From Podocnemis expansa (lineage: Eukaryota > Chordata > Testudines > Podocnemididae), in the NCBI GenBank assembly GCA_007922195.1, contig ML682005.1, positions 30,659,042-30,723,041 on the forward strand: DNA of 64,000 nt, in the 5' to 3' direction. Positions 46,992-60,578 of the stretch are shown piece after piece; positions within the stretch are counted from its first letter, which is position 1, and each line of letters starts with the position of its first letter. The notes beneath the pieces were generated by a model. That model made no database searches, was not told the origin of the DNA, and worked only from the letters and a program-made list of their open reading frames with translations. The position numbers were made by a program, and so were the translations under genes.

Positions 46992-49900
46992 GTTTTTATT
47001 TTTTAAAAATTCTTCTCTCCTGCCTCACAATACCTACTCTCAGCTGCTCCCACATTGCTTCTGACATTTTTTGTGTGTGTGTTTTCACATATGAAAACTT
47101 TAGATCCTGCAAATTGTGGATGCATGCACATACACACAAGAATTCAGACACAATTTTTACTACTAAAAGAATAAAATCTTGCTTAAATCATGGAAAAATA
47201 CTTTAAATCAGTTATAGACACCAAATCTTTCTATCCTTCACTTTAAGAATTAAAACATTTATTTAAAAAAAAGCCCTACTTTATATTGGTAAAATTCTAT
47301 TTATGACAAATCAGTGACATATTTAGTATTTTTCACACATTACAACAGTTTTATTTTTGCCCACCAAATCCCCCCTGCAACAGATCATATTTTACCCATT
47401 CCCATTACCACAGGAGCCTCCACTGGCACAGCCACCATTGCCCTGCTGCTGGACACAGGGTAGCAGATAATGGAAAATGAGGAGCCAGGCTGCTGCAAGG
47501 CTCAGAGCTTTCTTCTGGCAGGCTGGAGATAAGGCATCTCTGTGTACCAGTGGGCCAGCTGCGGTTTTGGGCTGTGCAGGGTAAGCTAGCCTGCAAGAGT
47601 GGTGGTGTTGCCCTGGGCACAATGGGGGTGGGGCTAGCCTCCCCAAATGGGGAGATGCATGTACTGCCTATGAGTTTAATCAAACCAATAGACTGCAGTA
47701 GTTTCTGAGAAGCACGTGATTTGTCGTATCATGGTTTGTGCGAGACAATTTCTCTACCTTTCCGGATACCCAGTATGTAGTCAAGAAAGTTGGACTGAGC
47801 ATTAGCCTCTATGTATAACTATAAGCTAACTGTGGACTCATTCTGATATACAACAGAAACACTCCACATTCTAAGGGATGGATGGCTATTGCAATTAAAC
47901 AGACTTTACAGCTGCAATTCCCATTCCAACTGCATTCAAGCAGAAATTGGTTTGGTGGTCTCAACTGATATCTTGTGGATGCTGGCCTACATCAATCTTA
48001 CTCAAGTGAAAACTGCAGTCCTAAATTAAATGAGGTTTTTTAATCTCAGCTTAGTCTCTAGTGAACAGTACTTGTTCTCAGAAAAGCACCACACATAAAT
48101 CATCATAATTCACTGGAGAAAACCTCCAAGTCACTGAAAGAGGCCAGCACCAAATTAGCATGGAAACTGAATTTCTTTTTACTTTTATTATAAATGGCCA
48201 TTAAACTCACCGTTAATGTCATTGACAGGACATAAGGAAAATTGTCATTAAAAGTATATATATGAAATTTTAAAGGCAGTTAAAGCACCATGTACCAAAT
48301 TGTTCATGTATATAGCTTTATTATTTCCCTCATCAAAAATATAAATGTGACACCACTTTGCTGCTGCTTTGATTTAAGTGCTGTGATATTATATTTATTG
48401 GTTCTATGATACTTTCATTAATTAGTATTGGATAGGTTAGCCTTGATTCCACATAATAACGGATCCCAAGAGCATGCAGAAGGTAGGCTTCAAAGCTCAG
48501 CTGACTAATACAAAGAATGAGGCAGCAGGTCTAATATCTCAATATCCTGTGTGTCTCAGTGAAAACTGTACTCAGTGACCACTCAAGGATATGGCAAAAG
48601 AATGGCCTGTTAAAGGGGATATTTTTTCTTCCCCTTAGGGATGGGTGAGAATTTTACTAGAAGACATGACAGGAATTCTCATAAGACATGGTTTAAAAAA
48701 ATTCTTAATTTATACTATAACTTAACCATATGATGAAAAATACTGGATGATTACTGACTATGCCATTTGTAGGTAAAACACGGTCTGTTTGTTACTGTAA
48801 ATGCTGGTGAAATAGAAAAGTAAAGACTGTGACATGTAACTATTAGCATGGTTTGTATAAAAACTTAAGAGAATCACATAACCAAAAGCACAAACTGGAG
48901 CAGGTCTTCATTTATGATAAGGTTCTGTAAGATTCCTGAGTGGAAGGGAAATTCTTGGGTGACACACCCTACCCTTACGTGCCACCACAAAAGTGTATGG
49001 CCAGTGACAGGAGAAACTCTGCCCTACAGTAGTTACTAATTCTGTGACCAGCTAGGTCCCAGATACAAGATTAGACAGTGCAGTTAGTAGTTCTGGTCCC
49101 TCTCCTCCCAGATGCAGAGAAGTTTGAAGTGGCTTACTCAATCATTTTAGTAGGAAAGGAGGAATTGTCCAGAACTGGTGAAGTGAGAGGTGGTTCCTAC
49201 TTTTCCACTGTCTTGTATCTTGCATAATCCTTTACTCCTGTACAAAATAAATTTAAAATATTACTATATCAAAATTCAAAACTCACACTTGTGGAAGCAA
49301 TTTATGTTTTATTTTATAGAGGTGTCAATAATTAGAAGCCAATGGAGAGGTCTATAGTTAATTTAACATCGTTAAATACCTAAGGGATACACTGAGGTGG
49401 CTGCTTAGTAATCCTGGTGATACACAGAAGTTTCTCTCTGTACAATATGGGTCATATTCTGCCATGATGTAATAAGAGTTCAGTTGCATTGGGGACAAAA
49501 TCTGGTTGCAAGTAAGTCAGTGGGAAAACTTATTACCTATAGTACAGTCAAGAATATATTATGTTGCTAATACCACTGCCAGAGTCTCCAGACACAAGCA
49601 ACTCTTGTAGAACTATAAGGACAATTTCCTGAAAAACATGTGGAAGGTTGCAGCATGAGAAGCTGAATTTAATTATATAGCCTTCATCTGGATTTGAACT
49701 TGCCACTCATGGCCACAACCAAAGGCTCAGATAAACCTTCCAGTGCCTGATTATTACAAGTAGGCTACAGCTTGTTTGATGAATGGAGCTGTTTATGTTA
49801 AGGAGCCATTTATGTGTAACTGAAAAGTCATTACCATGATACAGGACTCACACTTGCTATTGCTCTAGTACATTTGCTATCCACTGAGCAAATATATCGT

Positions 49901-52479
49901 AAAAAGATGAAAGTGACAACTTTCATTAGATGACTCAGTACAAAAAGTGACTGCCTGATCTGTGGATCTGGCTGTGAGCAACTTAGCTGCTGCCTTTCAC
50001 CCTGTAGAATTCTGCATGTTAATAGTTTGTAACCTGCTTTTTGAATGCAAACCACAGTGAACAGAAATTCCTGGTAGTGTTGTTCGACAGTGACATCTCA
50101 ACCAACCAGCACAGTAATTTGGGTTTACCATTAACTAATTAGCATTTTAACTGACAGCCACTGCAGAACTCTGAAAAAAATCTCTTTGAAATGGACAGAC
50201 AGAAGTGCAAAGTCTGGCAGTGCAGTTAAAGTTAGTGCACCTTTTGATTAGGATTACCACTGTGCTGATGTCTCAAGACAAATCAACACCACTTATATGG
50301 TGGTGATGAATTCTTATTTGCATAGGTGGCCATAAGTGAACTTGGTCCTTGTGAAAAACTGCACCAGGAATTGCATCACACCTGTCCTATGGATTTTGTG
50401 AAAATGGCAAAATGTTGTCAGCCACGCAGTGAGTAGAACATATGCATTGCTAAGCCCCTTTTACTAGTAAAGTGTTGGAAAAGCAAGGGGTACTTGGAGA
50501 CTATGAAATTCAGAAATAGAACAAACTATTGGCTGAGACACTACTTACTCTCAAAGCTCCACATGACTCTGCATATTTGTAACCTACAGGCTCAATGACT
50601 GCAGTGCACAGTCATTGGGGATGCATTTAAAAATGGCTCAAGTTTTAGCTAGTACAAAATGCAGTGGCTTATCTCGAGTGAGGTGCACTGGTCTCAGCCT
50701 CACCAGCACTCTGCAGTGGCTATCTAGTCACTTTCAGGATGATGCTTTTTGAGATGACATTCCCCCCATAGCTCTGCATAAGGATGTACCCATAAGCTGT
50801 CCTGTGTTTAAAATTACAGTCTGATTCTAAATTAGAAATTAATATAGCAAAAGGAATACTTTCGACTTTTCAGACATCTCTTTTCACTAAAGTCTACTTA
50901 GTAATGAGTCATTACAATGAAATATGAAATTTGGAAAGCATATAAAGAAGCCTTTGACAGGTGTACAGTGGAAATGTAATAAATGAAGTATATGATTTCT
51001 CAATAATGAGCTGTGTCAGAGACCCTAACAATAAAAATCCAAGGTGCCAGCTGCTAATAAGTGACCAAGACAAATATAAACATACTGGAAACAACCAATC
51101 ACCCTTGAGCAGGAGATCACAATATAATTACATTTAATATATTCTGAAAGTCAAAATCTGTTAAAGCAAAACAAGCCTTTATGACTTAAGACAGCCTCAT
51201 TCGGAAGATAGGTTAAAGCTTGGTGATGAAAGTAGATTGTCTCGATGAAGTGGAGAGAAAAAATGAAGATACTGCAAGTCATTTCTAAACAACAGAAAAC
51301 AGGATTCACATGAGTCAGAGGAAGGTGAAGAGTGACTTTAAATATAGGCAACAGAAAATTCAATCATCATCTAATATCCATAAGGCTCAAAACACAAATC
51401 TAGTAAAGAGCAAATAATGTTTTTCTTAAATCCAGATATTATATGCTACCTGAATGGCACAAAGGAGGCGCTTTGCAGCAAAGAACCTAGCCCATTATGA
51501 GCAAAATAAAGTTAGACAAATGTCATAAGTTAACTTCAGCTACATTTCCAAAACACTAAAGGCCAAAATCATCTAACTTGAGGGCTTCTATGCACCGCTC
51601 TATAAGTAAATCTTGAATTGGCTGCTGGGGGATAGGGGACTATCGGTGGAATTATGTCACTACAGGAGCTTGTATGCCCCCTTTCCCCACCAAAGCCACT
51701 GATAGTAGGTACAGCATAGACAGATGTTCCTATCCCTGACTGATCGTCAGATGCTGGAACAGCCACTTCAAGTATCCAGCAGCTGGCATACATTTAGAAT
51801 AAATTTTGGATCTTCTAATTTGTTCTTGGACAGTTCTGCTACTGGGGCTAAAAGCTAATTTTAAGCCACCTTTTCCCCCCATCCCATGGATATATGCTGG
51901 GAACTCACTGTTCAGTCCAAAAAACCATGACCCATAATTTTAAAAATCATAACTTTTAAATCAAAACTTTATAGATAAATAATAAACTATTTCAACTGAG
52001 ACTACCATGAAAAAAATCTGGTAAGATCAATGTGTGCCAGGGAAGTTATCAAAAGAGCCAGTATGAAAAAATGAAGGCCTCTTCCTGCTTTAATCTATGA
52101 AGCGGCTGCCTCTGCTCCACAATATAACAGCTAACAAGTGACTGACAGACAAAGTTATGACATTAACAACATAAATCACAGTATAAAACTAATTACAGAA
52201 CAATTCAAACAAGCTGATATAAAACACACAGATATTGTTGCAAGAACAATTTACTGTTTAATTCATGGCACAAAGTATTAAAAAGAATGGTTTAAAATGG
52301 ATGAGGCTTGAACAGAAAACATAATATCCTACCAGCTTATCCTTTTCTATGGACCAATTCCATTAGTGCAGACTAAATGGTTCTCTACAATGGCTGTGCA
52401 TGAAGAAAAAAAAACAAAACCCTTTTAGTCCTTTGTCAATACAGAAAATGAAAGAGAAACCCACCGGTAGAGTTGTGAG
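46992..52479. other. Mostly unique non-coding sequence
   Basis: No gene was recognised over 5.5 kb. 47365-47660 is a GC-rich repeat-like island ('ggcacaatgggggtggggctagcctcccc'). 49448-49530 resembles the old amniote 'gggtcatattctgcc' repeat. Neither has definable ends. Confidence 0.4.
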
Positions 52480-52785
52480 CAATGTTCCCTGTAAGCTGCG
52501 CCAGTGACTGGTGGTGCAGCTGCCACCACTCACTGGCACAGCAAGCGCTGACCCCAGCACAGGCCCCCGATCAGAGGAGCTGGGGTTGGGGCTGGAGAGA
52601 GCAGCAGCAGGGAGCGGAGGAGCCGGGGTTGGGGCTGGTGGGGAGCAGCAGTGGGGAGCGGAGGAGCCGGGGTCGGGGCTGGCAGGGAGCAGAAATTGGA
52701 GATCGGAGCTGGGTTGGGGGCTCCCGGGCTGGGGGCAGATTAGAAGCCGGGGAAAAGCTCATGTTACGCGGGGGGGGGGGTTGAT
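52480..52785. mobile_element. hAT-like fragment with G-rich tandem repeat
   Basis: The left end CAATGTTCCCTGTAAGCTGCGCC matches the other 'caatgttccc' ends in the window. 52569-52696 contains three ~43-bp units of 'gggagcggaggagccggggttggggctgg' type. It stops near a run of ten G at 52770-52780. No inverse right end was seen, so the element is truncated. Confidence 0.55.
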
Positions 52786-52835
52786 GTGTACGGAAACGTA
52801 TTGTTTCCCTTTCAAGTCATTGCTGCCACACAGGT

Positions 52836-53030
52836 CAGTGGTTCCCAATGTTTTCTCTGCCATGGCACTCCTTGCTACCTTTAATTCATTTGAGGCACAC
52901 TGCCATATAGTTCCCAAATGAAGCCATATATTTTCATGAGCCAATGAGCCAATCCAGAGCTCTTTGAATAGTTTTTCAAAAAATTTTGTGGCACACCTGT
53001 GTGCTGTGGCACACTGGTTGGGAAACAGTG
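52836..53030. mobile_element. Short hAT element (195 bp)
   Basis: The left end CAGTGGTTCCCAATG and the reverse complement of the right end, CACTGTTTCCCAACC, are inverted repeats (11/15). The interior 'gccatggcactcc ... gaggcacactgcc ... gtggcacacctgtgtgctgtggcacactgg' is typical of the short reptile hAT family ending 'tggcacactggttgggaaac'. The flanking 8-mers agree only at the last four bases (AGGT). Confidence 0.7.
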
Positions 53031-53816
53031 GGCTAGGTAGACACAACACACAAATTCCACCCAAGATTCAGAATAAACACAGAACACTGTGTAGAACCTT
53101 ATGTTACTTTATTAACACCCAGCATTTCTACAGCACTTTCCACCCCAGGAACTCTCAATGGCTCACTATAATAGGCATTAACACATGCTTGGCTCTGTGG
53201 TATCCAAGAGGCACAGCCCACCTGTGCTCACATTTAAGTGAATGGCCCTGATAATACATTATAGGCAAACTACATGTGTCCTCCCATTTTGATATCTTTA
53301 CCAAGTGCCATAAACAATGGCTTTAGGAGGAGGTGTCCCCTCCATGTATTTTTAGCACAGCTCAGTTTTCAGTTCGAAGCTGGTAAAGGAAAGTTCAAAG
53401 CTTGCAGACAAGAACACCATAAAACTGGTAGATGGGGATCGTAGCAGAGAGAGAAGGCAGCCTGATCTAACTTTTTCAGTAAAGTGGAAAAAACTGCTAT
53501 TGACCTTAATTTACATTAGCTCAAGTAATATATAAGCCTAAATCAGGGTGACTTCTTTTAGCTCAATGAGTGAGATCTAGTCAGAATTGGCACATTCATT
53601 AGGAATCTCTAAAAAAAATAATAGAATTGTATTGGCTATCTGTGATCATCAGCTCTTAGTGTAATTCTTACAAATTTTCTTTATGTATTTTCACATCTTC
53701 TAAAGGTGAGCTGAAATTACAGACAACCATAATGTTTGTTGTTCTGGAAAAGGTAATGGCTGGTACACTGAACACATTCTTAGACATTTGTCACCTATAC
53801 ACTGACAGAAGGTAAG
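53031..53816. other. Unique sequence with a possible ancient SINE trace
   Basis: 53105-53180 ('ttattaacacccagcatttctacagcactttccacccc...aactctcaatgg') weakly recalls amniote core-SINE sequence. Nothing else recognised. Confidence 0.3.
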
Positions 53817-54100
53817 TTCCCATTCCTGGCCCAGTTGTTTGATATATGTGGTACGTTTCAAGCATCTAGTGCAGATGCTGAACGAGGCTTCAGTCTAATG
53901 AATAATATTAAGACAGAGCCTCGTAACAGGTTGGACATTCTCATCTAGACATGCTAATACGCATCAAGTCATATCTAAGTGCTAGATTCAAGGCTGACCT
54001 AGACTCCGTATATGCATTCTGGAAATGTGACAAAGACAGGCATCAAAAACTGAGGTGTAAAGGAGGCTTGATAGGCAGCATCATTGCTTCATATCTGTTT
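53817..54100 (+). pseudogene. hAT transposase C-terminal (dimerisation) fragment
   Basis: The frame from 53817 reads FPFLAQLFDICG, then SSADAERGFSLMNNIKTEPR (53865 on), until a TAG at 53946. The match continues in another frame from 53951 as MLIRIKSYLSARF and FWKCDKDRHQKL. The block SSAxxERxFSxMNxIKxxxRNRL followed by LMRIK is the conserved hATC dimerisation region of hAT transposases and related host-domesticated proteins. Only this tail is present, with one stop and one frameshift, so it is a relic rather than a host gene. Confidence 0.8.
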
Positions 54101-54170
54101 AATAAAAATGTTAAACTGAAATACTGTGGTTTTATTAATTTACTAAAGTTTGAACAAAAAGACATCTATA

Positions 54171-54319
54171 TAATGTTCCCTCTCTAAGCTGGTGATGCAA
54201 CTGAGCAAGTTACGAATGCACCTGGGGAGCCGATGGGCAGTGGCTCAGGGGCCCGGTCCCGGGACATGGAATGGGGAGGGAACTTGCTCAGCTGCATCAT
54301 CAATTTAGAGGGAACATTG
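54171..54319. mobile_element. 149-bp hAT MITE with long inverted repeats
   Basis: The left 'taatgttccctctctaag...tgatgcaactgagcaagtt' and right 'aacttgctcagctgcatcatcaatttagagggaacattg' are inverse copies over ~45 bases, leaving only a short GC-rich loop. It follows the hAT transposase relic by ~70 bp, and its ends match the 'caatgttccctctaag' words at 14493. A matching 8-bp duplication was not seen. Confidence 0.75.
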
Positions 54320-55065
54320 GTTGTGAGTCTTCAAATCCTACAATGACTCAGGGTGGAATCTGTGAACAGATTTACATGGTGCAACACTGATAGGCCCAAA
54401 AGCTAGGCACCTAGAAAACTCACAGGAACAAACACTAATCCATCAGTCGTAAGTAACTAACTGGCTTCTTACACAAGGATAGGGCAAAATAGGTGCCTAA
54501 GAAAATGATCCATAAAATCCAGCACACTAAGTTGTGAACTGTCTTAGCCAGCCATAAGTAGAGGCTGTGAAGAGGGGCGTGTCATAAGTCTCACCCCTTT
54601 CTGAGGCAGTCACCTAAATCTGGGCTGCAGGGAAGTACTTAGCTCTGCTGGCCATCCATGAATGGCACTCTTGACCTGGAGTCAAGTGGCTTATGTGTTT
54701 ATGGAATTTCTTAGGCGAATAAGTTAGGAACCTGCTCTGCTCCAGGAAATGGGGCCCATCTGCTTAGAATATTTAGCCCACTGCTTAGAATATTTGCATA
54801 GATTGGGAAAGACCCACAGTCAACTCCCCCACTCTCTGCCAGAGGGGGAGACAAAATTTGAACAAGACTCTCCCATCGTTCTGATAAGTGCTTTAAACAC
54901 TGAGCTGTGGGGTAGTTCATTTTGGTGTTCCCATGATTTCTCCTCTTGAAGCTGCTCCCCTGTAGATAAATACCAAAACTGTGAATGGAGCAGGGGGAAA
55001 TGGACCCAAGGTATCAGGTGAGTGTCCTAGCCACATTGCAAATAAAGTCCTACAGCTCCAAGCTG
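54320..55065. repeat. Degraded reptile interspersed repeat with tRNA-like tail
   Basis: Words such as 'aggcacctagaaaactcacagg', 'ataggtgcctaagaaaatgatccataaaa' and 'tcacctaaatctgggctgcagg' are typical of a common turtle/crocodilian repeat. 54890-55045 adds two 'agtgctttaaacactgagctgtgg' / 'ggtgagtgtcctagccacattg' segments resembling 'tgctctaaccactgggctat' tRNA-like modules. Assigned from memory, with no defined ends. Confidence 0.45.
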
Positions 55066-58000
55066 TGGCATGCTCGATGCAGCTGGAAGATTTAGAGAAT
55101 TTAATTGAGAAGCTCTAGTAACTCTCTAATGAGCATGTGAACTGTGATTTTTCCAAGAAGTCTAACTTGGCCAAATTTGGGCATATTTTCATAGGAATGA
55201 GAAAGGGCACATTCTTGACAAAAAGGGCATCCCACCCCATGACAAAATTCAAGTCTTTGCTCCAAAGCATACATCTAAAAAAAAAAAAAAAAAAAAAATC
55301 ACACAAAATCAAGGTAAATAGAATATGTTTTCTTTAGTCTCATTCCTACAAGCTATTAAACCATTTTGCATGAACTATTAAAGAAAAACAACACAGCCTG
55401 AGGAAAATAGGTCTGCAAAATTTCATCCCAAATGGCTAGAATCAGCAAAATTATGAACAAATGAAAACAGGGTCTTATAATACTAAAGTTGCCTGGCATT
55501 TTGTAATAGATGGTGGTCCCAGCCCCATCTATAATCATAATAATTAAAAAAAGCAACAGGTGCCTCTTACCCATTTCAGATGTAGTCCAGATCAAAATTT
55601 ACCTCTAAGATTATTATTGCAGCCACTGAATTTCTTATGCATATACAAATGCTAAAATCCACTCCTATATAGGTAATCTTCAGCATCAGATTACTTCAGG
55701 ATTAAATTAAATGAAGAACTGGGCAAAGGTTTAGGAAAGGTGAAGAAAAAATACTTATAATACTCTAAAAATGGACAAATAAGGGATTAAAATGGGAAAA
55801 ATCCTATTTCAAATCCTTGACTTTGTTTAGAAGGATTACAATTTTTAAGCACACATTTCAACAAACAAGGTTTATGATAAAAGTAGATTTCATTTGCACT
55901 TTTCTAAAAAAGCTTTTGCTAATATAAAATCCCAGATGGCAGGTTCCTAATAAGCCTAAAAGCTTCATGGATGAAAGGTTGGACAAGGGAACTGATGAAC
56001 AAATGGCTTAAAAGAGAGGGAGTATTAAGTAACAGAGGTCAACATTCCAACCTCTCTGCTGTTTTAGTCTAACACATAGAAACAGTAGGATCAGCTCCAA
56101 ACTAATTCAGTTTAGTGATGGTGATGTAAAATTGGATGAATGCTTAGCACCTCTATAAATAACAATGCCAGAGAGCAAGCAGTAAGAGAAACCCCCCAAA
56201 GGATTTCAATGTGCACATGGACTGGTTTACATATAACAAAAATCATGCAGGGTGGGGAAACAAACTAAAGCAAAACATATTGAGGGCAGGAAGAGTATGA
56301 TGCAAAATAAACAAAATGTAAATGGAATGGAATTAAGGTGAAGGATTTTTGAGCTCTTGGAATAATAAACGGACAGACTGAGGAATGAAACAATAAAGAG
56401 AAGTAATTTAAAAAAGTTAACAGAATATAAGGCATGATAGAGCAGAATGAAAAACGGGGATAAGACATTTTTATCCCACAATTAAAAAATATGTCAAAGT
56501 AACAACAAACCAAAATCAAGAGTAGGGGAACTCAGATTTTAAAAGGTAGTCCACAAATCCTTGGATGTTATGTAGTCATTTACTCCTATGTAGAGCAAGT
56601 GAAAAATGATTCTAAAATGCTACCAAATCAACATTCACTGGTACATTTTTATGCTGACTTTGCACAGTTTACAAGGCAACGGGGTGGGGTGGAGGGGGGA
56701 TCAGACTGAATAACTTTGTAAAGGAAAACCAGATTAAACAGAGGTCTGATTTTCAGTTGGCGTAAGTAAGTGTCTATTGTAATCAACAGAGTTGCTCCTA
56801 GTTACACAAGCAAAGAATGAGGTCAACACTGTAAACATTTAAAATTCTGTACCTGCATAATAAATAGGGTATTTTCAAGATGAAAGAGAATGGACACCAT
56901 GATTTTTCCTTGCTGTTGAAGTCCTTGCAGTGAAGTTAAGGTGTCTGATAAATGGAAGAGCTGCTTCAACATTACTCCTATTATACAAAACAATAGGAGA
57001 AGCCATACACATTCAGTAATAAATTCAGCTGAGGCAAGAAGTTGTCAAGAAGCAATTTATAGCACAATTAGAATATGGTGTGGAAAAACAACAGACCTTT
57101 CCTTAAGAAAGGCCAGGTAGTCTCCAGCCTTGGAACATTTGGGGTTCCGCATGGTATTAGTTATAGGATGGCACCAGGCAGGGAGCTCTTTTATTTTCAT
57201 CTGTAAACACAATGAAAAGTGTGGTGAAATAGCCAGCGGATGTCCCTGCTGCTCACAGCAGCTTAACTTACACACAGTTTTCTAACCAATTCAGAAGCAT
57301 ATGGGGGAGGGTGAACATGGGTCAAGGACATTGGGGTGAAAGACAGAATGGTTCATGAGTGAGTCACAGAACCAGAGAAAGTAGAGGGATACTCAGAGAT
57401 CTGAGTTGGGGCCAAAGTTTCCCTTCTGATCTTCAGGGTCCTAAGGACAGCCTTGTCTCTTCACACAGTCAAATCCCTTCTCACTTGGGCTCCAGTTCTG
57501 CACTGAGGACTGCAAGCAGCAGTGGTTAGTACACACACAGTTCCCAGGGCAAGCTCTGGGATTCAGTGGACAATGCAGCAGTTACTCCATAAAGTCAAAT
57601 CTCAGTTTTAGAACCATTATTTCTCTTTCCTTCCCTCTCCATTGCCTATGACTTTCTTTATGACAGGAGATCCTAGTTGTTCATCAAAGAATGAGTGTTA
57701 GCAAGAACACATTTGTTTAAGATTCATTTAGAGGCCTAAATTCTATTATTGGTTATGCAGACACACCCAGAATTAGACTGTATCAGCAAACACTTAATAA
57801 AAAATGTTTATTAAATCACAAAGTATTTTAAATCAAAAGTCTAATAATACCAGGAAAGCTGTAAAACTCAGGTTTTTAAGTATATGGAAATCTTATGAGT
57901 TTTCCTCTTGGCTGCACGTAAATCATATTTCTGTTTTCTAACATCCATAATTAAGTCCTCAGCAATTAAATTGTTATTAAGCATCTTCTAGAGGATTATA

Positions 58001-59339
58001 TTTGTTTCCCTGATTATATAATGATTATAAATCATAAGACATTCATCATATGATTAAAATGTATATTCACAAATGATGACTAACAACAAACTCCTATGGA
58101 TTTAATGAAAGGAGTAACAGGGTTAGAAATACTATTAACAGTTTGTGGAAAAGGTATAGTTTATTCAAAAGGGACTATTTGTATGAGAGATTATTCTACA
58201 CACACTTGCAGTAAATAATGGTTTTGGTTTACAAATAGTAGACAGTCTAGATATGGATAGCAGTGTGCTGATCTGTCATTGTTTTTCATACATATAATTG
58301 GGGTGTTTCTATACAACCATATAACCCTGCCATATGATTTGTGCATATTTGTAAAATGTAGTGCATTTTGTATATTCTGCTGTATGTAGGAATGTATGAC
58401 ATTGAAAGAATTAGCATGTCATATTCCTGTTTTCAGCTGCAGCATGAAATGCTATATGACAGGTTACATAAATAATGGCCCTACTCATAAATTTCAGAAA
58501 TCCACATGTTGGAGACTTTGAACCGAGGAGAAGAATCATAAGTATTTATTATTTTAAGTTGACCATTTTATTTGCTAACCCTTTTAAAACATGGTGGTTA
58601 TTGTCCTATATAAATGGACGGGTTTGTGTCCTTGCACTTACATTTAGCAAGGGTTGGAGCATAGTTGCACCACCAGAGGAAGGAATTGTGATTCAGTGTC
58701 AGTGTTTATTCTTTGCCTCTTCTCGGTACAGGGGGAAAACCACCAATTACAGCTTCGCAGCAGGTTCAGATTCCTTCCTCTCTTCCCTGTCCACCTGCTG
58801 ATTCATTTCTGCTGGCTGGACATTGAGAAGGGAAGACCCAAGTCTCTGGACACTTCCCATCCCTTTCTAGCACCTCATTTACTTACTCACATGCAAGAGG
58901 GGTAATACTGGTCCCATTGAGCCCACTGTCTTCCACACTCAAATATGCAATCTGGGGCACCATGCAGGAAGTGCATTATGTTAGACTTGGCCAAGCTGTG
59001 GCCATGTATGAAAAACTGGTCTTTTTAATAAACTACTATTCTTTAATTATCATTCTTTTTTTTTTTTTGGCTTTGCTTCAGAATTAAATAATATGTTGTT
59101 GGATGATTAAAAAATGTTCATGGAAATTCAAGATAAATTGTCCAGATTCAATCAAGATCAGAAATGTAGTTTACCTGTACCTAACAGAGAATTCATCCCA
59201 AGGAATGGAGCTTCTATTGCCACCGCCATATTGAAGGAAGTTAGTATTATCTTAAACTACAGGCAGTGGGATCCATGAGAACCTACTGACAAAGCCGCTG
59301 AGAGGGATATACTAAATCTTTGCATCCCTTGATCACTCT
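55066..59339. other. Unique AT-rich non-coding sequence
   Basis: No gene was recognised over 4.3 kb. It contains an A-run of about 23 bp (55277-55299). 56745-56835 ('gatttt cagttggcgtaagtaag') is a weak match to an ancient amniote repeat. Confidence 0.45.
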
Positions 59340-60289
59340 GACCCTTACCAGCATCATTCATTTTATGAAGCAGGTTGAACTGGACGATGGGATTGATTGC
59401 ACACTCAGTAAGTTTGAGGATGACACCAAGCTGGGGGAAACAGTAGACACACTGGAGGGCAGGGAGAAGATTCAGGAAGATCTTGACAAATTGGAGCAGT
59501 GGGCCAATAGAAATCTCATAAGGTTCAGCAAGGACAAGTGCAAAGTCCTGCACTTGGGACAGAAAAACCCCATGCACTGCTACAGGCTGGCGAGCGATCA
59601 GCTAAGTTGCAGCACTGTAGAGAAAAGGACCTGGGGGTCCTTGTGGATGGGAAGCAGGATATGAGTCAACACAGTGTGCTCTTGCTGTCAAAAAGGCCAA
59701 CAGCATACTGAGCTGCATCAGCAGAATTGTTGCCAGCAGATCGAGGGATGTCATTGTTCCCCTCTGGTTGGCACTTGTGAGGCTGCACCTGGAATAGTGT
59801 GTCCAGTTTTGGGCTCCCCACTAAAAAAAGGATGTGGACAAATTAGAGTCCAGTGGAGGGCAACAAAAATGATCAAGGGGCTAGAGCACAAGACCTATGA
59901 AGAGAGACTGAAGGAACTAGGCTTTTTTAGCCTGCAGAAGAGAAGACTGAGGGGGAGATTTGATAGCAACTTTCAAGTACTTGAAGGGATGCTCCAAGGA
60001 CGATGGAGCTCAGCTGTTCTCAGTAGTAATGGAAGATAGAAAAAGGAGCAATGGTTTCAAGTTGCACCTGGGGAGGTCAAGGCTGGATATTAGGAAAAAC
60101 TTTTTTGCTAGGAGGGTGGTAAAGCATTGGAATGGGCTGCCTAGGGAGGTGGTGGAATATCTGTCTTTGGAGATGTTTAAGGTCCAGCTGGATAAAACTC
60201 TAGCTGGAATAATTTAGTGGGAGTGGTCCTGCTTTTTTTCACAGGGGGTGAGGTCTCTTCCTACCCTATGGTTCTGTGATTCTATGAAC
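59340..60289 (+). pseudogene. CR1 LINE, 5'-truncated, with intact 3' terminus
   Basis: The sequence encodes the end of the CR1 reverse transcriptase: DDGIDCTLSKFEDDTKLG (the FADDTKLG box with Ala changed to Glu), then WANRNLIRFSKDKCKVLHLG. A frame change follows near 59665, and KHWNGLPREVVE at about 60125. It ends 'cctaccctatggttctgtgattctatgaa', the expected CR1 3' tail. Stops and frameshifts inactivate it. It is clearly less diverged than the minus-strand CR1 at 11445-12405. Confidence 0.9.
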
Positions 60290-60578
60290 TCCTACAGGCC
60301 CACCCAAGCAGAGGGTAAGTTACAGCTACTATTAGACTTTTTAAGCTTCTCTTCCATGTTTGCTATGCTGATGGTGACTTCCCACAGATTCTAAAAAGGA
60401 ATAAAACAGCTAAGACCATGAATTCATTTTGGCCTTTTGGCTTTGAAGTATGATACTTCATCCATAAGACTACAAAACCTTTAACTACTAAGGGAATTTA
60501 TAATTGTAGAATCATATTTTTGTCTGTTTGTTCATTCATCCATTCATTCATTCACTGGCAACCCTGGAAAATTTCAAA
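60290..60578. other. Unique sequence with a (CATT)n run
   Basis: A short CATT microsatellite lies at 60531-60555. Nothing else recognised. Confidence 0.6.

Noticed and set aside
53817..54100. A domesticated hAT-derived host gene
   Set aside because: A stop and frameshift interrupt the conserved dimerisation region and no upstream exons were seen.
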